DNA of 13,817 nt from an uncultured Chlamydiae bacterium (GTDB lineage: Bacteria; Chlamydiota; Chlamydiia; Chlamydiales; Rhabdochlamydiaceae). Numbering within the stretch: position 1 is the stretch's first letter; each line of letters starts with the position of its first letter. This document shows positions 6,050-13,095 of the stretch, piece after piece. Where the stretch lies: contig CAMFJP010000021.1 in assembly GCA_945957075.1 (NCBI GenBank), forward strand, positions 1 to 13,817. Reading direction: 5' to 3'. The notes beneath the pieces are model-generated. The model had not been told where the DNA came from, did not search any database, and was given only the letters and a program-made list of their open reading frames with translations. Position numbers and translations under genes: made by a program.

Positions 6050-8189
6050 GGCATACTCTTTCATTCAAAATAGATTGCAAAATGCTTTTTTGATCCTCAT
6101 ACATTTGGATTTCTGTTGGCCATTTTTTACTAATTAGCGCACTACGTTGTCTTTCATCTAATTTGTACCATTCCGAATAATATTTTGTTGGATTAGCTAT
6201 CTTGTCTTTATGAATGGCTATTTGTTTTTCATAGCTACTAATTCCCTTTTGTATTTCTTTTGCAGGCTTGTCTAAATAATCTATAACCATTTTTACATGT
6301 TTATTTTGCGCAATTGCACCCCGAAGGACATCACTTTCTGACGCAGATACTAAATTTTCTAACCCACTATTAATAGTGCTTTCTAAAAGCCCAACTTGTT
6401 TTAGCTTAGCTATTTCATGAGACTGAAGCCCTATATCTTCCCCTAATAACATCATAGTTTGACCAGATCTCACAACTTCTGCAACTTGAGATGCATTACC
6501 AATCTCTACTGCTGTCTCAAGAAAAAGAATTTCCTGAGCAACTTGAAAATGTTTAGATATCGCAATCAGCTCTTGAGCGCTTTTTATACTCTTGCTAGCA
6601 AGCTTTGTAAGAGCTCCCGGAGCTAAAATATCTGCTCCATGCTTTCCTAAAGCATATCCAGCTAACTCTCCTTTCATTTCTGATGACAAATTGTCCCACT
6701 CTAGTACTAAATGATGTACTTCAGGACACAGTATCTCAGCAAGTGAGTCCCACTCATCCTCTCGTATCAAATTCACCAATGTTGATACAGCGTCAATAAT
6801 TTGTTCTGACGTCTGAACGGGGTGTTTTACAAAATCCACCATAAATAGAAAAAGGCCTTCTCCAGATTCGTAGACGCCTTTCGGCAATCCTTTTGCAAAA
6901 CCAAAACTAAATTCAGGAATAGATAGTGAGTTTGTTTTTTGAGATTGAGCGACAAATTGCTTATAATCTTCTAAAGAATGTTCATAGTTCCCTAATCCAA
7001 AATTAGCGATACCCCTTTTTAGGTAAGGAATAGGATTATTTGGATGAAGCTCAATTGTTTTTCCAAGATCTTGAACTGCCTGATCATAATATCCTAATGA
7101 CAACGCAAGTTCCCCTCGTACCTGATAAGAAAGGGTGTTAAAATCTAGTTCCTGAAATGGATCTGAGTATAAATAGCTGTAGTTGGTTGCGAATTTTCGA
7201 TCGATTTCAGAGTGCCCGATTACAGTATTTTGTCCTGGACTTGCAAAGCTGTATTTTTCTTTAATCTCTTGCGCCTCTTTGGCAAGCATTGGGTAATAGG
7301 GAAGCTGCCCCTGCAGTTCATTATAGCTGTCATGAGCAAATAAAGACCCTAACACTCTTGCGTTCTCTTGCCAAGGAAGACCCTGCTCTCCTTTTGGAGT
7401 TGCAAGTTGAAAAAACTGATTTTGTATGATGTTTTCCTTAAAAAAAGCGATTTGATTATCAACAGCAGCTTTCAATATAGGAGCTTCATGTGTTGTTGTG
7501 ATTTTAGAAGGTATATCTGTCACAACTGGCGCAGAAAAATCCTCTTGATCGTTTTTTTCTTCTGGCTTGTTTTGAGATTCCGCTATTCCAGAGACAGCAC
7601 CGGCTGTGCCGACAGCCGCAGCTGCTACTGCAACAGCTGCAACAACAATAGCTGCCCCCACTACAATAGCTGCACCAATAAGCAATGCTTTTTTATGTTT
7701 TTTTGTAAAATGTGTAACATGCTTCCATTGTTTTTTAAGCCAACTTTTACAAAGAAGGACTTCACCATGTTCATGCAGTATGGCAGGAATAATCATGTAT
7801 TGGAGATCAGCAGGTTTAATAAAAGAAAGAGCATCTTGATAAAAGCTCTCTTCCCCATTCAGAAGACATTGTATATCGTTGTCTAAAGATAAGCTTTCTT
7901 CGGAATCATCTGGTAAAGCCCCCTCTTTTGCTAAAAAAGCAATAAAATGCTTTATTTTTTCCAACATTTCAGGGGTGCATTTATTTTCCAAGGACCCAGA
8001 TTCAATTTCATCTAACAAATAAATGATGTCGTCATAAGATAAAATATAATTTTGTTCTGCGCTCTTGACTTCATGATTCACCTGTTGCACATGTGAAATG
8101 TTGTAAGTTGCAGGATGTTGAGGATACAAAAGCATAGCCGGCGTAGTAGCTAAAAGAAGAAGGCACGTCAAGAATTTAAATATGCGCAT
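6042..8189 (-). CDS. Secreted or membrane TPR protein, predicted polymorphic toxin
   Basis: The 715-residue protein starts with a probable signal peptide or anchor (MRIFKF, then a hydrophobic run to about 24). A helical region follows, then a basic stretch (about 151-168) and a long Ala/Val/Gly-rich membrane-like segment (about 168-202). An acidic linker, two TPR units (about 354-385 and 386-418; SLGYYDQAVQDLGKTIELHP and GLGNYEHSLEDYKQF), and a helical segment with GELAGYALGKHGADILAPGA (about 507-526) come next. The last 85 residues are compact and polar and contain LDERQRSALISKKWPTEIQ (677-695), which reads like a separate C-terminal domain. Signal, scaffold, linker and small terminal domain, followed by an overlapping small acidic gene, is the plan of polymorphic toxins; the activity of the last domain is not identified. 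ATG 8189 follows GGAG (8195-8198) by 5 bases. An effector or structural TPR protein is the alternative. Confidence 0.75.
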   Translation of the reverse strand: MRIFKFLTCLLLLATTPAMLLYPQHPATYNISHVQQVNHEVKSAEQNYILSYDDIIYLLDEIESGSLENKCTPEMLEKIKHFIAFLAKEGALPDDSEESLSLDNDIQCLLNGEESFYQDALSFIKPADLQYMIIPAILHEHGEVLLCKSWLKKQWKHVTHFTKKHKKALLIGAAIVVGAAIVVAAVAVAAAAVGTAGAVSGIAESQNKPEEKNDQEDFSAPVVTDIPSKITTTHEAPILKAAVDNQIAFFKENIIQNQFFQLATPKGEQGLPWQENARVLGSLFAHDSYNELQGQLPYYPMLAKEAQEIKEKYSFASPGQNTVIGHSEIDRKFATNYSYLYSDPFQELDFNTLSYQVRGELALSLGYYDQAVQDLGKTIELHPNNPIPYLKRGIANFGLGNYEHSLEDYKQFVAQSQKTNSLSIPEFSFGFAKGLPKGVYESGEGLFLFMVDFVKHPVQTSEQIIDAVSTLVNLIREDEWDSLAEILCPEVHHLVLEWDNLSSEMKGELAGYALGKHGADILAPGALTKLASKSIKSAQELIAISKHFQVAQEILFLETAVEIGNASQVAEVVRSGQTMMLLGEDIGLQSHEIAKLKQVGLLESTINSGLENLVSASESDVLRGAIAQNKHVKMVIDYLDKPAKEIQKGISSYEKQIAIHKDKIANPTKYYSEWYKLDERQRSALISKKWPTEIQMYEDQKSILQSILNERVCHE

Positions 8190-8228
8190 GTAAGCTCCAT
8201 AACATCATAAAAGATTTAGTTGAGCTTA

Positions 8229-8251
8229 TGACGAGAACAGGAAGTCGTCAA
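8229..8251 (-). promoter_or_regulatory. Candidate promoter and operator of the TPR protein gene
   Basis: On the minus strand, TTGACG (8246-8251) is a fair -35. A weak -10 (CATAAG or TAAGCT) stands 15-17 bases downstream. The inverted repeat TGACGA-N10-TCGTCA (8229-8234 and 8245-8250) spans the -35 and the spacer, as a repressor site might. A second small inverted repeat, TGGTAT-CTA-ATACCA, lies just upstream at 8260-8274. The -10 is poor, so the promoter call is tentative. Confidence 0.35.
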
Positions 8252-8292
8252 TAAAATTTTGGTATCTAATACCATTTATGAAAAATAAGTTT

Positions 8293-8334
8293 ACTCATGT
8301 TACGCGGCAGAGCCTGCGGCTGCGTAACATGAGT
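8293..8334. repeat. Composite palindromic repeat, copy 2, left hairpin
   Basis: The 13-base arms ACTCATGTTACGC and GCGTAACATGAGT (8293-8305 and 8322-8334) pair perfectly around a GC-rich 16-base centre (GGCAGAGCCTGCGGCT). The same hairpin with near-identical arms and related centre occurs at 5420-5469 and 13721-13764. It lies between the start of the TPR gene and a gene-free stretch. Confidence 0.85.
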
Positions 8335-8583
8335 GAGTAAGTTTAGTTTTGCTACGTCACCTCTGCAGCACATTTTTTGTCTTCGCTCGTCCCTGGCTAA
8401 TCAGCGATGGTCACTCTCTCCAAACAAAAAATCTACGTAGCTTCCTTGCAGAACTAAAACTTATTTTTGGTAAATGGTATAATTTCAGCAACTCATGTTG
8501 CCTCGACGTTGCACTTCCAAAAAAATCTAAAAAAAGAAATGGGAGATGATTTTAACGATCATGGACATCACCCACGATGAATC
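8335..8583. other. Gene-free stretch with a degraded inverted repeat
   Basis: I see no convincing gene here. A 66-codon open frame at 8349-8549 has no ribosome binding site and coding unlike a folded protein. The stretch contains an imperfect inverted repeat: GTTTAGTT (8341-8348) with AACTAAAAC (8452-8460), and ATTTTTTGT (8372-8380) with ACAAAAAAT (8424-8432). Because it is enclosed by two parts of the composite repeat, it may be a remnant of a larger repeat or inserted element. Confidence 0.45.
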
Positions 8584-8664
8584 ACTCATGTTACGCAAAA
8601 AAAAGAAAAGAGAGCAAAAGGCTTGTAGCTGGCTTATAGAGACATGTCTCTATAAGCCAGCTAC
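8584..8664. repeat. Composite palindromic repeat, copy 2, half hairpin plus palindrome
   Basis: One arm only of the short hairpin (ACTCATGTTACGC, 8584-8596) joins directly to the A-rich tract and GAGAGCAAAAGGCTT. A perfect 40-base palindrome follows (8625-8664, half-site GTAGCTGGCTTATAGAGACA). Compared with copy 1, the second short arm, the nested central hairpin and the outer part of the right palindrome arm are absent, which points to internal deletions. On the minus strand it follows the stop of the E2 gene at 8698 and is trailed by a T-rich tract, so it may end that operon. Confidence 0.85.
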
Positions 8665-8697
8665 TTCTTTAGTCTATTATGAATTTTATCATGGCAG

Positions 8698-9852
8698 TTA
8701 GGTTAGCGGTATTGAGGGGTATTCTAGCTGGTGCTGTAGGTGGTTTAAAAACGCGCAGCCGTACATGCCGTCGAGTACTCTGTGGTCAAAGGTTAAGGAG
8801 ACGTTGATGAATGAGTGGACCGCCAGGGTGTCATTTTCTAAAGGAATCACCTTTTTGTGTGTAGCTCCAATGGCGACGATGGCGACTTCTGGATAGCGGA
8901 TGATGGGGATGCCGATTTTTACGCCTGACATGCCGAAATTGGTGAGGGTGATGGTGCCCTCGCCCATTTCCTCTGGAGAGAGAGCGCCCGCACGGGCCTT
9001 TGTCGATAGAGAGTAGATTGCATTCGCAATGTCGCCAAGGGAAATTAGGTGGCAATTTTTAATAACGGGAACAAGTACACCTTGATCTATGCTTACTGCA
9101 ATGCCAAGATTGACGCTGCGGTGTAATACAAAGCTGTCTTGATCTATAGAGGCGTTAAGGAGGGGGTAGCTTTGTAGCGAAAGGGCAATGGATTGTGCGA
9201 TGACGCTTGTGATTGTTAATTTTGCGCCGTGTTTTGCAAAAAATGCCTCTTTGTGTTCATCGATCGATTTAATAAGTGTTGTGACATCGATTTCTGTAAT
9301 TAATGTGGCGTGTGGGGCTGTGTAGAAAGAGCGCACCATATTGTCTGCAATGGCTTTGCGCATCGGGCTCATTTTAATGCGTTCTTTTCCATCTTGTGGG
9401 GATTTTTTCTGGGATAGATAGTTCTCTAGGTCTTTTTTTGTTAGCCTTCCGCCCTCGCCTGTACGAGGAATGGAATCTAGGTCCTGGAGGGAGAGTCCGG
9501 CCTCTTTTGCAAGGTGCAAAAGGGCTGGGGAAAAGACAGAAGATTGGTCGGAAGAGGTAGCGGTTGTTGTGCGTTTTTCTGGTGCTTGTGGGGCAGGGGT
9601 CGATGCTGCTTGTGTGCGAATGATCGCTAGTGGGGCTCCTACGTCAATTTCTTGGTCTGGCAGAGCTAAAATTTTTGTTAGAACGCCGGAAACGGGGGAA
9701 GGAATTTCGCTACTGACTTTATCTGTTGAGACCTCTAAAAGTGCTTCGTCAAGGAGAATGGGGTCGCCTTCTTTTTTAAACCAACGTACAATTGTTGCAG
9801 AAACGATGCTTTCTCCAAGCTTGGGTAGGGTAATTGTTGTCTCTTTATCCAT
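8698..9852 (-). CDS. Dihydrolipoamide acyltransferase (E2) of a 2-oxoacid dehydrogenase complex
   Basis: E2 is the core of pyruvate, 2-oxoglutarate or branched-chain 2-oxoacid dehydrogenase complexes, moving an acyl group from lipoyl-lysine to CoA in the cytoplasm. The 384-residue protein has one lipoyl domain (about 4-79) with the lipoyl-lysine Lys45 in STDKVSSE, and a Pro/Ala/Thr linker. An E1/E3-binding domain follows (about 107-147, SPALLHLAKEAGLSL...RLTKKDLENYL), then the catalytic domain ending in TFDHRVLDG (354-362; His357 and Asp361 catalytic). The single lipoyl domain and overall look lean towards a branched-chain or secondary E2 rather than the main pyruvate enzyme, but I cannot settle substrate. 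No E1 or E3 gene is adjacent. The start ATG overlaps the end of lpxK by 8 bases, so it is the last gene of a gmhA-lpxK-E2 operon. Confidence 0.9.
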   Translation of the reverse strand: MDKETTITLPKLGESIVSATIVRWFKKEGDPILLDEALLEVSTDKVSSEIPSPVSGVLTKILALPDQEIDVGAPLAIIRTQAASTPAPQAPEKRTTTATSSDQSSVFSPALLHLAKEAGLSLQDLDSIPRTGEGGRLTKKDLENYLSQKKSPQDGKERIKMSPMRKAIADNMVRSFYTAPHATLITEIDVTTLIKSIDEHKEAFFAKHGAKLTITSVIAQSIALSLQSYPLLNASIDQDSFVLHRSVNLGIAVSIDQGVLVPVIKNCHLISLGDIANAIYSLSTKARAGALSPEEMGEGTITLTNFGMSGVKIGIPIIRYPEVAIVAIGATHKKVIPLENDTLAVHSFINVSLTFDHRVLDGMYGCAFLNHLQHQLEYPSIPLT

Positions 9853-10843
9853 GTGTGTATCTATGTATAAGGGTGTCTAATGCTAGTTGCCCCTCTGTAA
9901 CCTGCATGTCTATCGAAAGAGTGACAAGGGGCAAAGGCAGTTTTAAATCAGAAGGGATTTTTATGCGATCTTTTTCTGTGCATACAAGGTGGGTTGCGCC
10001 TAAATCGAGGCTTTGTTTCGCAAAAAGTTCAAGAGGTGGGAGCTTGTGGTCTGGGGCTATGGTGGTATGCACAAGATGAGCACCTAAAGAAGAGAGCATA
10101 TGAAAAAAATGATGGGGCTTTGCAATGCCACAAAAAGCGCCAATGCGTTTTCCAGAAAGGTCTATATCGGCATGAGCAGCCATGGATACGCGCACAAAAG
10201 GCGCCTTAGAATATTTTCTTAGCGTGGTTTTTATGCTTTCGAAAAGGGGTTCTGTATTTGCATGGGTAATGACTAGCAGGTCGGCGTTTTCAAGTTGTTT
10301 GGGGAAGTCGCGCAAGCTGCCTCTTGGAAGCAGGTGGTTTAAAGGCTCTTTCGCGTCAACGAGGACGATATTTACATCTTTTGCAAGGCTTTTTTGCTGC
10401 ATGCCATCATCGAGCAGAATGATTGTGGCGCCAGCATTTTGAGCCCTTTCTGCGGCCTTCGCTCTGTTTTTTCCTACCCAAACCTGTACTTGGGGTAGTT
10501 TGCTTTTAAGTAGATAGGCTTCATCGCCACTAGTTGGATCTTTAGCTAAAAAGGGATCTTTATGTTTTTTTGTAGCTCTGTATCCTCTAGAGAGGATAGC
10601 GACTTGATTTTTTTCAGCAAGCAGGCGCGCTAGCATATGTGTAAAAGGGGTTTTTCCGCATCCTCCAGCTGTGATGTTTCCGATGCTGATTACAGGTATC
10701 GGGAGTTTTTTGCTGTGGCGCCACCCATTGGTATAGACGAAATGGTGCAGACGGATGAGTATGCCATATAAAAAGCTAAACGGAGCTAAAATGGGGATGT
10801 CGCCGCGCGTTTGTAAAGAGCGCCATATAGTTTCTATGTGCAT
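9845..10843 (-). CDS. lpxK: LpxK, tetraacyldisaccharide 4'-kinase (lipid A synthesis)
   Basis: LpxK phosphorylates the 4' position of the tetraacyldisaccharide-1-phosphate precursor of lipid A at the inner face of the inner membrane. The 332-residue protein has a hydrophobic N-terminal helix (about 16-36, FSFLYGILIRLHHFVY region) for membrane contact and a P-loop, GNITAGGCGKTP (55-66). ILSRGYR (83-89) and DDGMQQ (145-150) follow, the latter standing where relatives have DDGFQH. The start is ATG 10843, 1 base after the gmhA stop and 6 bases after GGGA. An upstream TTG at 10855 would start inside gmhA and has no better signal. The gene overlaps the E2 start by 8 bases. The organism therefore makes lipid A, consistent with a Gram-negative envelope. 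Confidence 0.92.
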   Translation of the reverse strand: MHIETIWRSLQTRGDIPILAPFSFLYGILIRLHHFVYTNGWRHSKKLPIPVISIGNITAGGCGKTPFTHMLARLLAEKNQVAILSRGYRATKKHKDPFLAKDPTSGDEAYLLKSKLPQVQVWVGKNRAKAAERAQNAGATIILLDDGMQQKSLAKDVNIVLVDAKEPLNHLLPRGSLRDFPKQLENADLLVITHANTEPLFESIKTTLRKYSKAPFVRVSMAAHADIDLSGKRIGAFCGIAKPHHFFHMLSSLGAHLVHTTIAPDHKLPPLELFAKQSLDLGATHLVCTEKDRIKIPSDLKLPLPLVTLSIDMQVTEGQLALDTLIHRYTHG

Positions 10844-10844
10844 G

Positions 10845-11420
10845 CTAAATCCCAAAAAGTTCCTTTTCCACCATTTGCACGATAATGTGCATGGCTGTCA
10901 TATGAGCCTCTTGAATGCGATCGGAAAAGGGGAAGTCATCGACGATCCATTCCAGATGGCAACGGCCTTTGAGTTTGCCTCCCTTTTTCCCGAGAAAGGA
11001 GATCGTGGATAGGCCTTGGGCATGCGCTGCTTTGCAGGCGGCTAAGAGATTTGGGGAGTTCCCGCTTGTAGAGAGTGCAATAAAGATATCTTCTGGCTTG
11101 CCAAGTGCTTCGATAGCTCTTGCAAAGACGTGCTCGTAACCCATGTCATTGGCAGTGCAGGTGAGGTGTCCTGGATCTGAAAGAGCGATCGCTGGTAGGG
11201 CTTTGCGCGGGTGGCGAAATTGTCCTGTTAATTCCTCTGCAAAATGCATGGCATCGCAAAGACTTCCCCCATTTCCGGCAACAAGGACCTTGCCCCCCTT
11301 TCGGAAGCACATCGCAAGTTGCATGGAAGTTTTTTCTATAAAGGCAATGGCTTCTTTAGAGCGCATCGACTCTATGGCTAGAATGCCTTGGCAAATGGCG
11401 TGTTCAATATCTTCTTTCAT
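10845..11420 (-). CDS. gmhA: GmhA, sedoheptulose-7-phosphate isomerase (SIS domain)
   Basis: GmhA makes D-glycero-D-manno-heptose 7-phosphate, the first step to the ADP-heptose used in LPS inner core. The 191-residue length is normal. A single SIS domain shows AGNGGSLCDAMHFAEELTGQF (48-68) and STSGNSPN (117-124). The residues that match the E. coli catalytic and zinc-binding set are present: His59 and Glu63 in the first block, Gln170 and His178 in IQEAHMTAMH. These separate it from KpsF/GutQ isomerases and from DnaA-associated DiaA, though DiaA is a close relative and remains a lesser alternative. There is no clear Shine-Dalgarno before ATG 11420. The gene heads the operon with lpxK and is divergent from the methyltransferase gene. 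Heptose synthesis would distinguish this organism from Chlamydia itself. Confidence 0.85.
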   Translation of the reverse strand: MKEDIEHAICQGILAIESMRSKEAIAFIEKTSMQLAMCFRKGGKVLVAGNGGSLCDAMHFAEELTGQFRHPRKALPAIALSDPGHLTCTANDMGYEHVFARAIEALGKPEDIFIALSTSGNSPNLLAACKAAHAQGLSTISFLGKKGGKLKGRCHLEWIVDDFPFSDRIQEAHMTAMHIIVQMVEKELFGI

Positions 11421-11428
11421 AAGCTAAG

Positions 11429-11434
11429 AGTATA
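11429..11434 (-). promoter_or_regulatory. Possible -10 element for gmhA
   Basis: On the minus strand TATACT (11434-11429) lies only 8 bases before the gmhA ATG. The best -35 match 17 bases upstream is poor (TTCCAC). If used, the transcript would start within a few bases of the ATG and be almost leaderless, which would agree with the missing Shine-Dalgarno. TATAAA at 11449-11444 is an alternative with a normal leader. Confidence 0.3.
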
Positions 11435-11438
11435 CAGA

Positions 11439-11467
11439 TTGTCTTTATATCGTGGAATATATATACT
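11439..11467 (+). promoter_or_regulatory. Sigma70-type promoter of the RNA-modification operon
   Basis: TTGTCT (11439-11444) and TATACT (11462-11467) match the -35 and -10 consensus at 4 of 6 and 5 of 6 positions with an ideal 17-base spacer. Transcription would start near 11474, about 20 bases before the ATG at 11493. It shares the short divergent intergenic region with gmhA. Confidence 0.6.
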
Positions 11468-11492
11468 TTCTCGGAAGGTAAAAGAATTTTTT

Positions 11493-12317
11493 ATGAAAAA
11501 TGAATATACGCTGCTCGATAGTGGAAACTTAAGAAAGCTTGAGCAGTTTGGAGATTATATTCTGATTCGTCCCTGTAGCCAAGCTTTGTGGTCTCCACGG
11601 CTTACGCCCCTAGAGTGGAGAGAGAGGGCGCACGCCTGCTTTTCTAGAGAGGATGGTTGGCAGAAGTATAAGTCTTTTCCAGGTCTCTGGACTATGGGGC
11701 ATCAGGGGGTTCGTTTTCAAATTTCTCCTACCGACTTCGGTCACCTTGGTGTATTTCCAGAGCATGCAGAGCTGTGGACGTTTGCTGCTCAAGCCATTCA
11801 AGAGCGAAAAAAGCCCGTGGAGGTTCTAAATCTTTTTGCTTACTCTGGGGGAGCTTCGCTTGCAATGGCAAAGGCGGGAGCTCGTGTATGTCATGTCGAT
11901 AGCTCTCAGGGTATGGTTGCATGGGCGCGTGAGAATGCGCGTTTAAATCATCTTGAGCAGGCTCCGATCCGTTGGATTGTAGATGATGTGCATAAGTTTT
12001 TGAAGCGGGAGATTAAGCGCTCTAAGCGCTATGAGGGAATTATTTTAGACCCCCCAAGTTTTGGAAGAGGGGCTAAAGGAGAGGTGTTTAAATTAGAAAG
12101 AGATCTTCCGGGCCTTTTAGAGTTATGTGCTCGCCTTCTTAGTGAAGATGCTCTATTTTTTCTTGTTTCGGCTCACACGCCAGGAGTTAGCCCTATCACT
12201 CTAAGTCACCTTGTTAAAGAGCATCTTCGAGATGGAAGGGTAGATCATGGGGAGCTTCAGCTTCCAGGCCCAATTTCGATACCTTGCGGAGTATATGCAC
12301 GCTGGCATTACAAGTAA
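11493..12317 (+). CDS. Class I SAM-dependent methyltransferase, RlmI/RlmK-like
   Basis: The protein probably methylates rRNA using S-adenosylmethionine; the target base is not determinable here. The 274 residues include an N-terminal substrate-contact region, then a Rossmann methyltransferase fold. Motif I is VLNLFAYSGGASLAMAKAGA (111-130), an acidic motif II residue is Asp136 (CHVDSS), and motif III is IVDDVHKFL (162-170). The catalytic-loop motif DPPSFGRG lies at 186-193. DPPSFGRG and the following KLERDLPGLLELC resemble the RlmI/RlmK/RlmL C-terminal families, but the PUA domain of RlmI is absent. I choose ATG 11493 over an upstream in-frame ATG at 11388 because the latter lies inside gmhA on the other strand and ahead of the promoter. 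The gene overlaps the next one by 23 bases. Confidence 0.8.
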   Translation: MKNEYTLLDSGNLRKLEQFGDYILIRPCSQALWSPRLTPLEWRERAHACFSREDGWQKYKSFPGLWTMGHQGVRFQISPTDFGHLGVFPEHAELWTFAAQAIQERKKPVEVLNLFAYSGGASLAMAKAGARVCHVDSSQGMVAWARENARLNHLEQAPIRWIVDDVHKFLKREIKRSKRYEGIILDPPSFGRGAKGEVFKLERDLPGLLELCARLLSEDALFFLVSAHTPGVSPITLSHLVKEHLRDGRVDHGELQLPGPISIPCGVYARWHYK

Positions 12318-13095
12318 GCAAAATCCTCTGGTTAAGCAGGTTGTGGCTCTTAGAGAGCGCCGAGAGCGGGATAGTTCTTCTTTATTTCTTATAGAGGGGT
12401 ATAGAGAATGTATCCGTGCTAGAGCGGCCGCTGTTGGACTACATACATTACTCGTCTCCCCAGAATGGTTTTTAGGAAGCAATGAAAATGCTTTGATTCA
12501 AGAGATTGAAAGCTCTGGGGTTAAAGTTGTGTTTTGTTCCAAAGAAATATTTGCAAAGATCTCTTATCGCGATAGGCCAGATGGCTTGCTTGCGATTGCG
12601 CATAAAATGGATACATCTCTTGATGTGTTACAGGTGACTTCCTCTTCTTGCTTTCTTGTTGCAGAGGCCATTGAAAAGCCGGGGAATTTGGGAACGATGC
12701 TGCGTTCTGCTGATGCCGCTGGAGCCTCTGGGGTCATTGTGTGTGATAGATGTACAGATATCTATAATCCAAATGTTGTTCGGGCAAGTACAGGGACTTT
12801 GTTTTCGCTTCCTGTTATAGAAACCGGGACAGAAGAGGCTCTCTTATGGCTTAAAATGCATGGCGTGTCTGTTGTGGCTGCAACGCCGCATGCGGATGTT
12901 TTGTTTACAGAGGCTTCTTTAAGAGGTCCTATTGCTATTGTAGTTGGCACAGAACAGTACGGTCTTTCTAAGGCGTGGATGGATAGAGCAGATATTCAGG
13001 TGCGAATCCCGATGTGTGGCATTGCAGACTCTTTGAATGTAGCAACGGCAACTTCTCTTCTTTTGTATGAAGCTCTTAGGCAAAGGGGCTTTTAG
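12295..13095 (+). CDS. SpoU/TrmH-type RNA 2'-O-methyltransferase
   Basis: SPOUT enzymes of this group methylate ribose 2'-OH in rRNA or tRNA and form dimers through a trefoil knot. The 266-residue protein has an N-terminal substrate-binding domain (about 1-105; SKQNPLVKQVVALRERRER and FLIEGYRECIRA). The catalytic domain carries all three SpoU motifs: EKPGNLGTMLRSADAAG (127-143, with Asn131 and Arg137), IVVGTEQYGLS (215-225) and IPMCGIADSLNVATATSLLLYE (238-259, with Asn248). The two-domain layout is like RlmB or TsnR rather than short TrmL. I favour ATG 12295, which GGAG precedes by 3 bases (rather close), over ATG 12247, which would extend 71 bases into the previous gene. Its stop shares one base with the next start. 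Confidence 0.88.
   Translation: MHAGITSKQNPLVKQVVALRERRERDSSSLFLIEGYRECIRARAAAVGLHTLLVSPEWFLGSNENALIQEIESSGVKVVFCSKEIFAKISYRDRPDGLLAIAHKMDTSLDVLQVTSSSCFLVAEAIEKPGNLGTMLRSADAAGASGVIVCDRCTDIYNPNVVRASTGTLFSLPVIETGTEEALLWLKMHGVSVVAATPHADVLFTEASLRGPIAIVVGTEQYGLSKAWMDRADIQVRIPMCGIADSLNVATATSLLLYEALRQRGF

Noticed and set aside
7368..7886. 172-codon + strand open frame rich in Cys, Asn and Ser
   Set aside because: It is the antisense of the Ala/Val-rich segment of the TPR protein; low-complexity composition and no start signal mark it as a shadow.
8349..8549. 66-codon open frame on the + strand between the TPR gene and the E2 gene
   Set aside because: There is no ribosome binding site, it lies in a stretch with degraded inverted repeats between parts of a repeat element, and its composition does not look like a folded protein.
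8293..8664. Complete insertion sequence
   Set aside because: No transposase or integrase frame is present in or next to any copy; only short non-coding repeats are seen.
11388..11492. Upstream start for the SAM methyltransferase
   Set aside because: It would start inside gmhA on the opposite strand and upstream of the best promoter; the extra residues are not like the family.
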